A stretch of DNA of 64,000 nucleotides from Lachnospiraceae bacterium UBA4338 (GCA_002393735.1 DGTK01000007.1:1-64000), one strand, 5' to 3'; positions 35,728 through 44,582 are shown, counted from the first letter of the stretch. The notes: a model not told the origin generated them from the letters alone. Numbers and translations are program-made.

Positions 35728-36882
35728 TTAATCCGAGAATACCTGAACCCAATAGTATCCGTATGCACTATTAGGATCTGAATAGCATGCAACTCCTATT
35801 CGGTTAAAATTCCCGCTAAGTATATTTGCTTTATGACCTTCCGAATTCATCCAGCCGGTCATAACTTCATCAGCAGATGTCTGTCCTGCTGCAATATTCT
35901 CTCCACAAGCCATCCAGGCATATCCATAATCATCATAAATTGATGAACAGTCTCTTCCGTCAGGTCTTGTATGACTAAATGACTGGGCTATTTCCTGTGC
36001 TCTCTGAGCGGCCATGGCATCAAGTGTGGCATCTTCAGTTAATCCGCCAAGTCCTGCACCCGCTCTGTATTCATTACAAAGAGCAACAACTCTTCCTGTG
36101 TCAGTACCTGTGCTTGCAGCCTGAGTCTGCTGTTCCTGCTGTTGCTGAGCCTGTGCTGCAGCATCCTTAACTGACTGCTCTATCTTGGCTGCAATATCAT
36201 CTATAATTTGCTGCTGTTGTTCAGGTGTAAGATTAGTCTCCTGTGAGATAATATCCTGAGCCATCTTCTGGGCATCAGTAGAACTTATTTCAAGATTACC
36301 CTGCTCAACAAGTTTTGTTGCTTCCTTGGCAGCTTCTTTGGCTGCATTCTCTGCAGTCTCCAAAACTTTATATTCTTCCTCTGTTATAAGGAATTTATTG
36401 GAAACATATCCAACCTGACCATTATATTTAATTCTGTACCATCCTGTATCAGCTACACCAGTAACTTCAACATCTGAGCCTTTTTCAAGTGAACCAATTC
36501 TCTCATAATTGGTACTAGGGCCTGTACGAACATTAACAGCCTTTTTAACAAACATGAGAATATCGGCAGATTCAACATGAAAAGCCTCATCTTCCTTTTT
36601 CTCTTCACTGCCGCCAGAGTGATTCTCAGTTTCTTCTTTGGCAGTTTCATCTATTTTTTCATCAGTTTTTTCTTCTGAACCATTGTCATTCTCATCAACC
36701 GATTCTGTTTCTTCTGCAGTTTCCAAAACTGTCTCATCGGTTGTTTCATCAACTGTTTCATCTACAGTTTCCACTGTTTCAACATCAGTTGTTTCAGTAA
36801 CTTCATTTTCGCATCCACTGATAAATACAGCCGATGCCAAAGACAAAGCAAATACAAGTGTAACCAACCTTTTCTTTATCAT
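35728..36882 (-). CDS. SH3b/CAP-domain lipoprotein, 384 aa
   Basis: A lipoprotein signal (LASAVFISGC, Cys27) puts the protein on the outside of the membrane. A Thr/Glu/Val repeat region (about 30-90, with recurring ETVDET units) follows as a spacer, then an SH3b domain (VNVRTGPSTNYERIGSLEKG ... VGYVSNKFL), an Ala/Glu/Gln-rich coiled segment, and a C-terminal CAP/SCP domain with CNEYRAGAGLGGLTEDATL, FSHTRPDGRDC and GENIAAGQT. CAP domains of this YkwD-type have no certain activity. Role: wall-associated, function unknown. It lies 29 nt before alaS but functionally unrelated. Confidence 0.88.
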   Translation of the reverse strand: MIKKRLVTLVFALSLASAVFISGCENEVTETTDVETVETVDETVDETTDETVLETAEETESVDENDNGSEEKTDEKIDETAKEETENHSGGSEEKKEDEAFHVESADILMFVKKAVNVRTGPSTNYERIGSLEKGSDVEVTGVADTGWYRIKYNGQVGYVSNKFLITEEEYKVLETAENAAKEAAKEATKLVEQGNLEISSTDAQKMAQDIISQETNLTPEQQQQIIDDIAAKIEQSVKDAAAQAQQQQEQQTQAASTGTDTGRVVALCNEYRAGAGLGGLTEDATLDAMAAQRAQEIAQSFSHTRPDGRDCSSIYDDYGYAWMACGENIAAGQTSADEVMTGWMNSEGHKANILSGNFNRIGVACYSDPNSAYGYYWVQVFSD

Positions 36883-36957
36883 AATAACGCTCCCCAGATT
36901 AAAACTAAATACCCATTAATAGTCCATTAATAATAACGTTCTTAATAACGCATAAAA

Positions 36958-36983
36958 CTCAGCGGAGAATAATCTCCGCTGAG
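36958..36983 (-). terminator. Terminator after the hydrogenase operon
   Basis: An 11-bp perfect stem (CTCAGCGGAGA with TCTCCGCTGAG) and 4-nt loop, followed by TTTT on the minus strand, lies 43 nt past the hydA stop. The 36884-36957 spacer also holds the upstream region of the CAP gene. Confidence 0.85.
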
Positions 36984-37025
36984 ATATGCTTTAAATTATA
37001 TAAAATACAAGGTTTTTAAGGTTAA

Positions 37026-38783
37026 TTAAATTTCATGAATCTTTCTCTTTACATAGGTTGTATGTAAAACTTCATGTGCTTTATGGCTGTTAGGCTCACC
37101 AAAGAACTCTTCATACAACTTCTGTACGGATTTGTTCTCATGGGATTTACGAACAGGCATAGTCTCATCATATTTGTATAATGCACCTGCACGAAGTGAA
37201 CGATAGTCAACAAAATTGCGGATGTGTGCAGGAACCTGAGGCTGTCCGCCACCATTGATACAACCACCCGGGCAAGCCATGATTTCAACGAATGTATAAT
37301 CAGCTTCACCGGCTCTGATCTTATCCATAATAACCTTAGCATTGGCAAGACCTGATGCAATAGCAACCTTAACTGACATTCCGGCTACTTCATATGTAGC
37401 TTCCTTGATGCCTTCCATACCACGAACTTCCTTGAATTCGATAGGGCTGTCATTGGTTTCACCTGTAAGTTTCCATACAGCGGTTCTGAGAGCAGCTTCC
37501 ATAACACCACCGGTTGCACCAAAGATAACAGCTGCACCTGTACTCTCACCCATAGGATCATCAAATGTCTCATCAGGAAGAGCTGTGAAGTTAATAGAAC
37601 ATCTCTCAATCATTCTGGCAAGTTCTCTTGTGGTCATTGTGTAATCAAGATCCGGAACACCGGCAGCGCTCTGATCATCACGACCGATTTCGAACTTCTT
37701 GGCTGTACAAGGCATTACGCTGACAGATACGATTGACTTAGGATCCCAGCCCATCTTCTGTGCGTAATATGTTTTAAGAATACCACCAAACATCTGCTGA
37801 GGTGACTTACATGATGATAAGTGCTCAAGCTGATCCGGATAGTAATGCTCACAATATTTAATCCATCCAGGTGAGCATGATGTAATCATTGGAAGAACTC
37901 CGCCGTTCTGAACTCTGTCAAGAAGTTCGAAAGCTTCTTCCATGATTGTTACGTCTGCACCGAAGTCGGTATCGAATACCTTCTCGAATCCGATTCTTCT
38001 AAGAGCTGCAACCATCTTGCCTTCAACACCTGTTCCGATTGGAAGACCAAATGCTTCACCGAGTGCTGCTCTAACAGCAGGAGCTGTCTGAACAACAACA
38101 TGCTTCTCAGGATCTGCAATAGCTGCCAAGATCTTATCAATATCAGACTTCTCATAGATAGCACCTGTAGGACAGGCAGCGATACACTGACCACAGCATA
38201 CGCAGGCTGTCTCAGCAAGTCCCATACCAAATGGAGAAGAAATCTCTGTGATGAAACCTCTGTTATTCGCGCCGATAACGCCAATACCCTGAGTCTTCTC
38301 ACAAACTGCGATACAACGACGGCAATTGATACACTTGTTGTTATCTCTTACCATATGTGCTGCAGATTCATCAAGTTCGAATTCGTTTACAACGCCTTCG
38401 TACTTATTCTCATCATCTACGCCATAGTCCTTGCAAAGTTTCTGAAGTTCACACTTACCACTACGTACACATGATAAACATTTCTTATCATGGTCAGATA
38501 AGATAAGCTGAAGTGTTTTCTTTCTGCTTTCCAATACCTTTGGTGAATTTGTGCTTACTTCCATACCCTCTGAAACAGGATATACACAAGCAGCTACCAG
38601 TCTAGGGCCTCTGCCTTCATTAGCTTCTACCATACAGATACGACAAGCGCCGATTTCATTGATTTCCTTTAAGTAACATAAAGTAGGAATATCGATTCCG
38701 GCAAGCTTTGCTGCTGCTAATATGGAAGAGCCTTTAGGTGCATCTACTTCAACACCATTTATTTTAACTTTAACGGTTTCCAT
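37026..38783 (-). CDS. hydA: [FeFe] hydrogenase catalytic subunit HydA, 585 aa
   Basis: This is the catalytic subunit of a bifurcating (HndD/HydA-type) hydrogenase that makes or uses H2. It has an N-terminal [2Fe-2S] domain (C36, C47, C50, C66), the His/Cys cluster HDKKCLSCVRSGKCELQKLC, two [4Fe-4S] ferredoxin motifs (CINCRRCIAVC, CVCCGQCIAAC) and the H-cluster domain: TSCSPGW, MPCTAKKFE, FGATGGVMEAAL and ACPGGCINGGGQP, ending in the small-subunit-like region. The first motif has Ser304 where the canonical pair has a second Cys (TSCCPGW). It lies 68 nt after hydB with a small 6-bp hairpin in between (38811-38828). Confidence 0.95.
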   Translation of the reverse strand: METVKVKINGVEVDAPKGSSILAAAKLAGIDIPTLCYLKEINEIGACRICMVEANEGRGPRLVAACVYPVSEGMEVSTNSPKVLESRKKTLQLILSDHDKKCLSCVRSGKCELQKLCKDYGVDDENKYEGVVNEFELDESAAHMVRDNNKCINCRRCIAVCEKTQGIGVIGANNRGFITEISSPFGMGLAETACVCCGQCIAACPTGAIYEKSDIDKILAAIADPEKHVVVQTAPAVRAALGEAFGLPIGTGVEGKMVAALRRIGFEKVFDTDFGADVTIMEEAFELLDRVQNGGVLPMITSCSPGWIKYCEHYYPDQLEHLSSCKSPQQMFGGILKTYYAQKMGWDPKSIVSVSVMPCTAKKFEIGRDDQSAAGVPDLDYTMTTRELARMIERCSINFTALPDETFDDPMGESTGAAVIFGATGGVMEAALRTAVWKLTGETNDSPIEFKEVRGMEGIKEATYEVAGMSVKVAIASGLANAKVIMDKIRAGEADYTFVEIMACPGGCINGGGQPQVPAHIRNFVDYRSLRAGALYKYDETMPVRKSHENKSVQKLYEEFFGEPNSHKAHEVLHTTYVKRKIHEI

Positions 38784-38851
38784 TAAATTTACCTCCTAAA
38801 TAATATCCTTAAGCCTTTTAACAGGCTTCCCTGTAAAATCTTTTACTTTTG

Positions 38852-40666
38852 TTACCCTTTAGAAATAGCTTTGAACTTACATGTTGACATACATGCACCA
38901 CACTTAACACACTTGGAAGTGTCAATTGCCATTGCAGGAAGTTTCTTACCAGGAGCGATATAATCTGTCTTTGAAATAGCTGAAGCCGGGCACTGCTTAG
39001 CACACATACCACAGCCAACGCATTTCTCTTTATCAATAGAGAATGAAAGAAGATCTTTACATACGCCTGCTGGACACTTCTTGTCAACTACGTGAGCAAC
39101 ATACTCATCTCTGAAGTAACGAAGTGTTGAAAGAACAGGGTTAGGAGCTGTCTGACCAAGACCACAAAGTGAGTTAGCCTTGATGTAGTAGCATAACTCT
39201 TCCATCTTGTCCAAGTCTTCTAAGGTACCTTGACCCTTAGTAATCTTATCAAGCATTTCATATAATCTCTTGGTACCGATACGGCAAGGTGTACACTTAC
39301 CACAAGACTCATCTACAGTGAACTCTAAGAAGAACTTAGCGATATCAACCATACAGTTGTCTTCATCCATAACAATAAGTCCACCTGAACCCATCATGGA
39401 ACCGATACCAATAAGGTTATCATAATCAATAGGAATATCGAAGTGCTCTGCCGGGATACATCCACCTGAAGGACCACCTGTCTGAGCAGCCTTGAACTTC
39501 TTGCCATTAGGAATACCACCACCGATATCCTCAATAACTTCACGAAGTGTTGTACCCATAGGAACTTCTACAAGACCTGTGTTGTTAATCTTTCCACCAA
39601 GAGCGAATACCTTAGTACCCTTGCTCTTCTCTGTACCCATTGAAGCGAACCATTCAGCACCATTTAAAATGATACGTGGAATGTTGGCATATGTCTCAAC
39701 GTTGTTAAGTACTGTTGGCTTAGCGAATAAACCTTTAACAGCTGGGAATGGTGGACGTGGACGAGGCTCACCTCTGTTACCTTCGATAGAAGTCATAAGG
39801 GCTGTTTCCTCACCACAAACGAATGCACCGGCACCAAATCTTAAATCGATATCAAAATCAAAGCCTGTTCCGAAGATATCCTTACCAAGTAAGCCGTATT
39901 CTCTGGCCTGTCCGATTGCGATCTGTAATCTTTCAATAGCGATAGGATACTCAGCTCTTACGTAGATATAACCCTGATTAGCACCAATTGCATAACCTGC
40001 AATTGCCATAGCTTCAAGTACAACATGTGGATCACCTTCAAGTACTGAACGATCCATGAATGCACCCGGGTCACCTTCGTCGGCATTACAACATACATAT
40101 TTCTGATCTGCATCAGGAACCAAAGTTCTGGCAAGTTTCCACTTCTGACCTGTAGGGAAACCAGCACCACCACGACCACGAAGACCTGCATCAAGAAGTG
40201 TCTGGATTACATCTTCAGGTGTCATTTCAGTTAAAACTTTACCAAGTGCCTGATAACCATCAACTGCGATATACTCTTCAATATTCTCCGGGTTGATAAC
40301 ACCACAGTTACGAAGAGCAACTCTCATCTGCTTCTTATAGAAACCTGTTTCAGCAAGAGGAACAACTTCGTCTTCCTTAACTGTTTCCTGATATAAAAGT
40401 CTTGTAACTACTCTACCCTTTAAAAGATGCTCTGAAACGATTTCAGCAACGTCTTCAGGCTTAACCATTGAGTAGAAAGATCCTTCCGGATAAATAAGTA
40501 CGATTGGACCAAGTGCACATAAACCGTGGCAACCTGTACGTACTACTGCAACTTCATCAGCAAGGTCATTTTTCTTGATCTCGCTTTCGAATGCATCGAT
40601 GATCTGTTGACTTCCTGAGGAAGTACAACCTGTACCACCGCATACTAATACATGTGAACGATACAT
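38852..40666 (-). CDS. hydB: NADH-binding hydrogenase subunit HydB (NuoF-like), 604 aa
   Basis: HydB carries NAD(H) and FMN sites and is the branching centre of the bifurcating hydrogenase. Domains in order: a thioredoxin-like [2Fe-2S] domain (VCGGTGCTSSGS and RTGCHGLCALGP), the NuoF core with GLRGRGGAGFPTGQKW and NADEGDPGAFMDRSVLEGDP for FMN/NADH, the [4Fe-4S] site ESCGKCTPCRIGTKRL, and two C-terminal ferredoxin motifs (CVGCGMCAKQC, CVKCGACMSTC). Length matches the HydB/HndC family. It lies 18 nt after hndB. In the heterotrimer it works with HydA and HydC. Confidence 0.95.
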   Translation of the reverse strand: MYRSHVLVCGGTGCTSSGSQQIIDAFESEIKKNDLADEVAVVRTGCHGLCALGPIVLIYPEGSFYSMVKPEDVAEIVSEHLLKGRVVTRLLYQETVKEDEVVPLAETGFYKKQMRVALRNCGVINPENIEEYIAVDGYQALGKVLTEMTPEDVIQTLLDAGLRGRGGAGFPTGQKWKLARTLVPDADQKYVCCNADEGDPGAFMDRSVLEGDPHVVLEAMAIAGYAIGANQGYIYVRAEYPIAIERLQIAIGQAREYGLLGKDIFGTGFDFDIDLRFGAGAFVCGEETALMTSIEGNRGEPRPRPPFPAVKGLFAKPTVLNNVETYANIPRIILNGAEWFASMGTEKSKGTKVFALGGKINNTGLVEVPMGTTLREVIEDIGGGIPNGKKFKAAQTGGPSGGCIPAEHFDIPIDYDNLIGIGSMMGSGGLIVMDEDNCMVDIAKFFLEFTVDESCGKCTPCRIGTKRLYEMLDKITKGQGTLEDLDKMEELCYYIKANSLCGLGQTAPNPVLSTLRYFRDEYVAHVVDKKCPAGVCKDLLSFSIDKEKCVGCGMCAKQCPASAISKTDYIAPGKKLPAMAIDTSKCVKCGACMSTCKFKAISKG

Positions 40667-40684
40667 TAATTTGTCCTCCTCAAT

Positions 40685-41056
40685 TTATTTTAATTCTGTA
40701 CCAATTGTATATTTCTCAACAACCTGACCTCTTACAAGATGCTGATCAACAACTTCAAGAGCCTTCTCAGGTGTCATGTGAATATATGTAACTTTTTCTT
40801 TGTTAGGCTGAATTACTTCAACGATTGGCTCATACTGACATAAACCGATACAACCTGTCTGAGTTACAGATACGCCTTCAAGTCCTTTTTCATTAACTGC
40901 ATTTGATAATGCAACCAATACCGGACGAGCACCAGCTGCGATACCACATGTAGCCATACCAACTACAACTCTTGTTTCAGCTTCGCTCTCAGTTCTTAAG
41001 ACTACCTGGCTCTGCATTTTCTCTCTAATAGCTTTTAATTCTTCAAGAGATTTCAT
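40685..41056 (-). CDS. hndB: Thioredoxin-like [2Fe-2S] hydrogenase subunit HndB, 123 aa
   Basis: This small ferredoxin-fold protein matches HndB of NADP-reducing/bifurcating hydrogenases: VVVGMATCGIAAGARPV, then VTQTGCIGLCQYEPIVEV. Only three of the four usual cluster cysteines are present; the CGIAAGAR form, with Ala in place of the second Cys, is the form I recall from HndB proteins, so this is probably not damage. Role: an electron carrier or structural part of the Hnd complex. It is 18 nt before hydB and 25 nt after an ATPase gene. Confidence 0.9.
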   Translation of the reverse strand: MKSLEELKAIREKMQSQVVLRTESEAETRVVVGMATCGIAAGARPVLVALSNAVNEKGLEGVSVTQTGCIGLCQYEPIVEVIQPNKEKVTYIHMTPEKALEVVDQHLVRGQVVEKYTIGTELK

Positions 41057-41081
41057 TATGCTTTCCTCCTAATTATTTTCA

Positions 41082-41639
41082 TTAAATGTCTCTTCCGCCA
41101 TCTACGGAGAATTTGTTTTCGTTTAAATATTCCATTATATAATCTGAAACATCCTTGGTCTTAAATGAAATATCACCTAATACTTCCCTGAATTCTGCGG
41201 TATCCATGGTGAATTCCTTATCATTAAATTTATATCTGTATATCCAGTGGATTTCTTCCCTGAAAGTCACCAGCTGATGTATACTTCCGTTTATGTCTCC
41301 AAGAGGTATTCTGTCGATATGTGATAAAACAAATCTGGCAGTAAACTTGGTTCCTACCCCCTCTTTAGACTCGATTGTAAAATCCCCGCCGGTACACTCA
41401 CATGCTTCCTTAAAGAATGGCACCCCAAGACCAACTTTTCTTGTGGTTCTGGTTGTAAAGAATGGATCAGAAACTTTTTTAACCTGTTCTTCACTCATAC
41501 CGCAGCCATTATCTTCTATTGAAACGATAAGTGAATCTGCTGATTCATCTACCAAAACTTCGATACGTACCCATGTTGCATTGGCTCTTACTGAATTCTC
41601 AGCAACATCCAAAACGCTCATGGCAATTTCTGACATCAT
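41082..41639 (-). CDS. GHKL-type ATP-binding regulator inside the hydrogenase operon, 185 aa
   Basis: The protein has the Bergerat ATP fold without any sensor or His-acceptor domain: MSVLDVAENSVRANATWVRI (N box), VSIEDNGCGMSEEQVKKVSD (G1), a glycine-rich VGLGVPFFKEACECTGGDFT and GVGTKFTARF (G2). It is therefore like a kinase-domain-only or anti-sigma-like ATPase. A homologous ATPase lies across the divergent promoter at 42842. Its place between hydC and hndB suggests it is part of, or reports on, the hydrogenase; no function is known to me. Two ATG codons in a row, 41639 and 41636, can start it; a GGGG site suits either. Confidence 0.8.
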   Translation of the reverse strand: MMSEIAMSVLDVAENSVRANATWVRIEVLVDESADSLIVSIEDNGCGMSEEQVKKVSDPFFTTRTTRKVGLGVPFFKEACECTGGDFTIESKEGVGTKFTARFVLSHIDRIPLGDINGSIHQLVTFREEIHWIYRYKFNDKEFTMDTAEFREVLGDISFKTKDVSDYIMEYLNENKFSVDGGRDI

Positions 41640-41673
41640 AACCAAGTACCCCGACTATATAACAGTACATTAA

Positions 41674-42171
41674 TTAATCATTGTATTTATCAATGATTCC
41701 CTGAATCTGGTCAGGTGTAAGACGACCATAAACTTCATCGTTGATCATCATAACCGGAGCCAGACCACATGCTCCGACACAACGGCATGCATCCAATGAG
41801 AATTTTCTGTCAGGGGTGCACTCTCCACCCTTGATTCCAAGAACGTCCTCAAGCTTGGAATAAACATCACCGGAACCCTTAACGTAGCAGGCAGTACCTA
41901 AACATACAGAAATCTGATACTTGCCCTTTGGATTAAGGGAGAACTGTGAATAGAATGTTGCAACACCATACACTTTTTCCAAAGGTACGCCAAGACCATC
42001 CGCAATCATTGTCTGTACTTCGATAGGAAGATATCCGTAGATATCCTGAGCCTTCTGCATTACAGGCATTAAAGCGCCCTTCAGATCTTTGTGTTCAGCG
42101 ATGACTTGCATGAGTTTTTCTTCTTGCTCTTTTGTTCCTGTAAAAGGAACAGCTGTCTTCTTTGAACTCAT
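41674..42171 (-). CDS. hydC: Hydrogenase subunit HydC/HndA (NuoE-like), 165 aa
   Basis: This is the small [2Fe-2S] subunit related to NuoE. The cluster cysteines are in VCLGTACYVKG and DACRCVGACGLAP, and YGVATFYSQFSLNPKGKYQI is the typical core. It carries electrons to or from the NuoF-like HydB. The frame opens 19 codons earlier, but the ATG at 42171 (MSSKK) has AAGGAGG 11 nt upstream and gives the usual length. It is the first gene of the operon hydC-ATPase-hndB-hydB-hydA. Confidence 0.93.
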   Translation of the reverse strand: MSSKKTAVPFTGTKEQEEKLMQVIAEHKDLKGALMPVMQKAQDIYGYLPIEVQTMIADGLGVPLEKVYGVATFYSQFSLNPKGKYQISVCLGTACYVKGSGDVYSKLEDVLGIKGGECTPDRKFSLDACRCVGACGLAPVMMINDEVYGRLTPDQIQGIIDKYND

Positions 42172-42221
42172 CCTTAAAAAACCTCCTTGATATTTTTTTA
42201 ACAAATAAATATATACTAAAA

Positions 42222-42331
42222 GTTGCAAGCACCTTGCAACAATCTAGTCAAACCTTTGACCATTTTATCATAATATAAAATATATATCTACACACTAAAC
42301 TGGTATGTTAAGTTGCTAAATTTGCGCAAAT
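42222..42331. promoter_or_regulatory. Three palindromes in the divergent hydrogenase/sensor promoter region
   Basis: Within the 324-nt space between hydC and the first plus-strand gene I see GTTGCAAG-CAC-CTTGCAAC (42222-42240, perfect 8-bp arms), GTCAAA-CC-TTTGAC (42247-42260, perfect 6-bp arms) and the 12-bp palindrome ATTTGCGCAAAT (42320-42331). The first two lie in the presumed hyd leader, the third nearer the presumed start. No Rex-type site (TTGTTAA-N4-TTAACAA) is present. I cannot fix the hyd promoter: AT-rich candidates exist but none is close to consensus. Confidence 0.5.
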
Positions 42332-42403
42332 ATATTCTATCTTATTTTTTATCAATTTTCTACATAAATCTAATTAAATGTTTATAATTTTTTGTCTAAT
42401 TTG

Positions 42404-42431
42404 TTGAAAAGCACCGCTCTTATGATATAAT
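42404..42431 (+). promoter_or_regulatory. Promoter of the plus-strand sensor operon
   Basis: TTGAAA (42404-42409) and TATAAT (42426-42431) are 16 nt apart, about 65 nt before the first ATG at 42496. This is a good sigma-A match and points away from the hydrogenase genes. Confidence 0.75.
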
Positions 42432-42495
42432 TAATATGTATATTTATAGGCCAAACACTGTTTGGTGGCGATTTTGCCGGAATTTGGAGGTCAAA

Positions 42496-42849
42496 ATGAC
42501 AGTTGGTGAAATAAAAGAACTTTTAAATTGCGAAGTAATTACCGGCGAGGATTTGCTGGATACGGAAGTTCGCACAGCCTGTGGTTCAGACATGATGAGT
42601 GATGTTCTTGCCTTTGCCAAGACAAGTTGCGCTCTTCTTACGGGACTTTGCAACCCGCAGGTTATCAGAACAGCTGATATGATGGATATCGTTTGCATTA
42701 TTTTCGTAAGGGGCAAGAAGCCTGATGAAGCCATGATTGAAATGGCCAAAGAGAATAATCTTCCTATCCTCTCCACAGGACACAGAATGTTTTCTGCCTG
42801 CGGCCTGTTATATGAAAGTGGATTAAGAGGAGGTAAAATGGATGCCTAA
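42496..42849 (+). CDS. DRTGG-domain protein, 117 aa
   Basis: The product is a stand-alone DRTGG domain: GSDMMSDVLAFAKTSCALLT, NPQVIRTADMMDIVCIIFVR and LPILSTGHRMFSACGLLYES. DRTGG domains accompany phosphotransacetylase, CBS and PHP-type proteins and small ones are recurrent next to [FeFe] hydrogenase genes; their job is unknown, nucleotide binding being suspected. The ATG at 42496 (GGAGG 6 nt upstream) is chosen over an ATG 20 codons earlier. It overlaps the next gene by 8 nt. Confidence 0.8.
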   Translation: MTVGEIKELLNCEVITGEDLLDTEVRTACGSDMMSDVLAFAKTSCALLTGLCNPQVIRTADMMDIVCIIFVRGKKPDEAMIEMAKENNLPILSTGHRMFSACGLLYESGLRGGKMDA

Positions 42850-43264
42850 TCTTATGGAATTAAAATATCAAGTAAGCAACGAGGATTTTACCAGAGCGGG
42901 GGAAGCTTCTTCCGATGTTAAGAAGAAACTTAAACAGCTCGGTGTATCACCTGATGTAATAAGAAGAGTTGCCATCGCCCTTTATGAAGGCGAAATCAAC
43001 ATGGTTATTCATGCTTATGGCGGTGAGATTACCGTTACAATCAGTGAGGAGAGAATCACAATGACCCTGGCAGACAGAGGTCCGGGAATTCCTGATATCG
43101 ACAAGGCTATGCAGGCAGGCTTCTCTACTGCTCCCGACAATGTACGTAATCTGGGATTCGGCGCAGGCATGGGTCTTCCTAATATGAAAAAAAATTCTGA
43201 CACCATCGATATTTCAACTGAGATTGGCGTTGGAACAACAGTTGTGATGACTATTAATTTATAA
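42842..43264 (+). CDS. Anti-sigma/SpoIIAB-like ATP-binding protein, 140 aa
   Basis: This is a short GHKL ATPase of the HATPase_c_2 type: RRVAIALYEGEINMVIHAYG (N box), MTLADRGPGIPDIDKAM (G1) and GFGAGMGLPNMKKNSDTID with GVGTTVVMTI (G2). The closest known role is anti-sigma factor or Ser kinase of partner-switching systems, such as SpoIIAB and RsbW. Here no sigma factor or antagonist is adjacent. GAGGAGG before the overlap supports the start at 42842, inside the preceding gene's last codons. Confidence 0.82.
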   Translation: MPNLMELKYQVSNEDFTRAGEASSDVKKKLKQLGVSPDVIRRVAIALYEGEINMVIHAYGGEITVTISEERITMTLADRGPGIPDIDKAMQAGFSTAPDNVRNLGFGAGMGLPNMKKNSDTIDISTEIGVGTTVVMTINL

Positions 43265-43298
43265 GACATAATAATTATCTTTATTGGGGGTTACAATT

Positions 43299-44582
43299 TT
43301 GGATAATTCATATGATAACTCTGTTTACCTTTTGGAGAATCAGTGCAAGGGCTGTACCAACTGCATCAAGCACTGTCCTACCCAGGCAATCAGAGTAAGA
43401 AACAACAAAGCGGTTATAACAAAAAACAAATGTATTGATTGTGGTGAGTGTATCAGAATCTGTCCTCATCATGCCAAGAAAGCTAAAAGAGATTTTATTG
43501 ATGCAATTAAGGATTATAAGTATACAGTTGCTCTTCCGGCTCCGTCTCTTTATGCCCAGGTTAATCATCTTGATGATGTAAATATCATTCTTACGGGCAT
43601 TAAGAAACTTGGTTTTGATGATGTATTCGAAGTATCTGCAGCGGCAGAAATCATTTCCGAAAAATCAAGAGAATATATTGCGGCGAACCGTGACAAGTGG
43701 CCTATCATCAGTACCGCATGTCCTACTGTTGTAAGACTTGTGCAGGTAAGATTCCCTAATCTTGTGGATAATCTTCTTCCACTTATTACACCTGCTGAAC
43801 TGGCAGCAAAACTTGCAAGACAGATTGCCATGGATGAGACCGGTTTAAAGAGCGAGGAAATAGGTATTTTCTTCTTATCTCCTTGTCCTTCCAAGGTTAC
43901 GGCTGCGAAGAATCCTATCGGATATGAAAAGAGCGACATCGACCATGTTCTTGCAATCAAGGATATCTACCCTGCCTTAATCAGTGCAATGACAGAGGTT
44001 GCCGCTAATCCTGAAGACCTTGTAAGATCTGGCAAAATCGGCATCTCCTGGGGTATCACCGGCGGCGAGGCTGCAGGCCTTCTCTCCGATTCCTATGTTG
44101 CAGCTGATGGTATCGGCAATGTTATTTCTGTTTTGGAAGATTTAGAGGATGACAAGTTTAATAAAGACCTTGAGTTCATCGAACTTAATGCATGTAACGG
44201 TGGCTGCGTTGGCGGCGTAATGACAGTTGAGAATCCTTTTGCTGCCAAGGCTAAATTACAGCATATCAGGAAATATCTTCCTGTTACTGCTCCCCACGAT
44301 GAGGTTGATGACGATAAGACAACCTGGACCAGCGACGTTGAATATGAGCCCGTATTTGAACTTGCAGACAACCTTAAGGAAAGTATGGCGAAGATGGCTC
44401 AGATTGATGCCCTCTGTGAAGAATTCCCGGGTCTTGACTGCGGTTGCTGCGGTGCTCCTACCTGTAAGGCTTTGGCTGAAGACATAGTCAGAGGCGTTGC
44501 CAAAAAACGTGACTGTATACATATTTTAAGAGAATACATTAATAAATTATCTGATGATATTTCCATCATCAGCGGCGATTAA
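43299..44582 (+). CDS. Hydrogenase-like Fe-S protein, putative sensory [FeFe]-hydrogenase homologue, 427 aa
   Basis: Domains in order: two [4Fe-4S] ferredoxin motifs (CKGCTNCIKHC, CIDCGECIRIC), an Fe-hydrogenase large-subunit-like domain, and a C-terminal FeS domain (DCGCCGAPTCKALAEDIV). The H-cluster loops are degenerate: STACPTVV, SPCPSKVTAAK, GITGGEAAGLL and NACNGGCVGGVM keep the ligating-type cysteines but not the catalytic MPCxxK, GGVMEAALR or GGGQP surroundings. It resembles the hydrogenase-like proteins thought to sense H2 or redox state, here without PAS or phosphatase domains. The TTG at 43299 has GGGGG 8 nt upstream; a TTG at 43284 is less likely. Confidence 0.85.
   Translation: MDNSYDNSVYLLENQCKGCTNCIKHCPTQAIRVRNNKAVITKNKCIDCGECIRICPHHAKKAKRDFIDAIKDYKYTVALPAPSLYAQVNHLDDVNIILTGIKKLGFDDVFEVSAAAEIISEKSREYIAANRDKWPIISTACPTVVRLVQVRFPNLVDNLLPLITPAELAAKLARQIAMDETGLKSEEIGIFFLSPCPSKVTAAKNPIGYEKSDIDHVLAIKDIYPALISAMTEVAANPEDLVRSGKIGISWGITGGEAAGLLSDSYVAADGIGNVISVLEDLEDDKFNKDLEFIELNACNGGCVGGVMTVENPFAAKAKLQHIRKYLPVTAPHDEVDDDKTTWTSDVEYEPVFELADNLKESMAKMAQIDALCEEFPGLDCGCCGAPTCKALAEDIVRGVAKKRDCIHILREYINKLSDDISIISGD

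Noticed and set aside
42241..42495. Rex box in the hydrogenase promoter region
   Set aside because: No TTGTTAA-N4-TTAACAA-like sequence; only a weak half-site is present.
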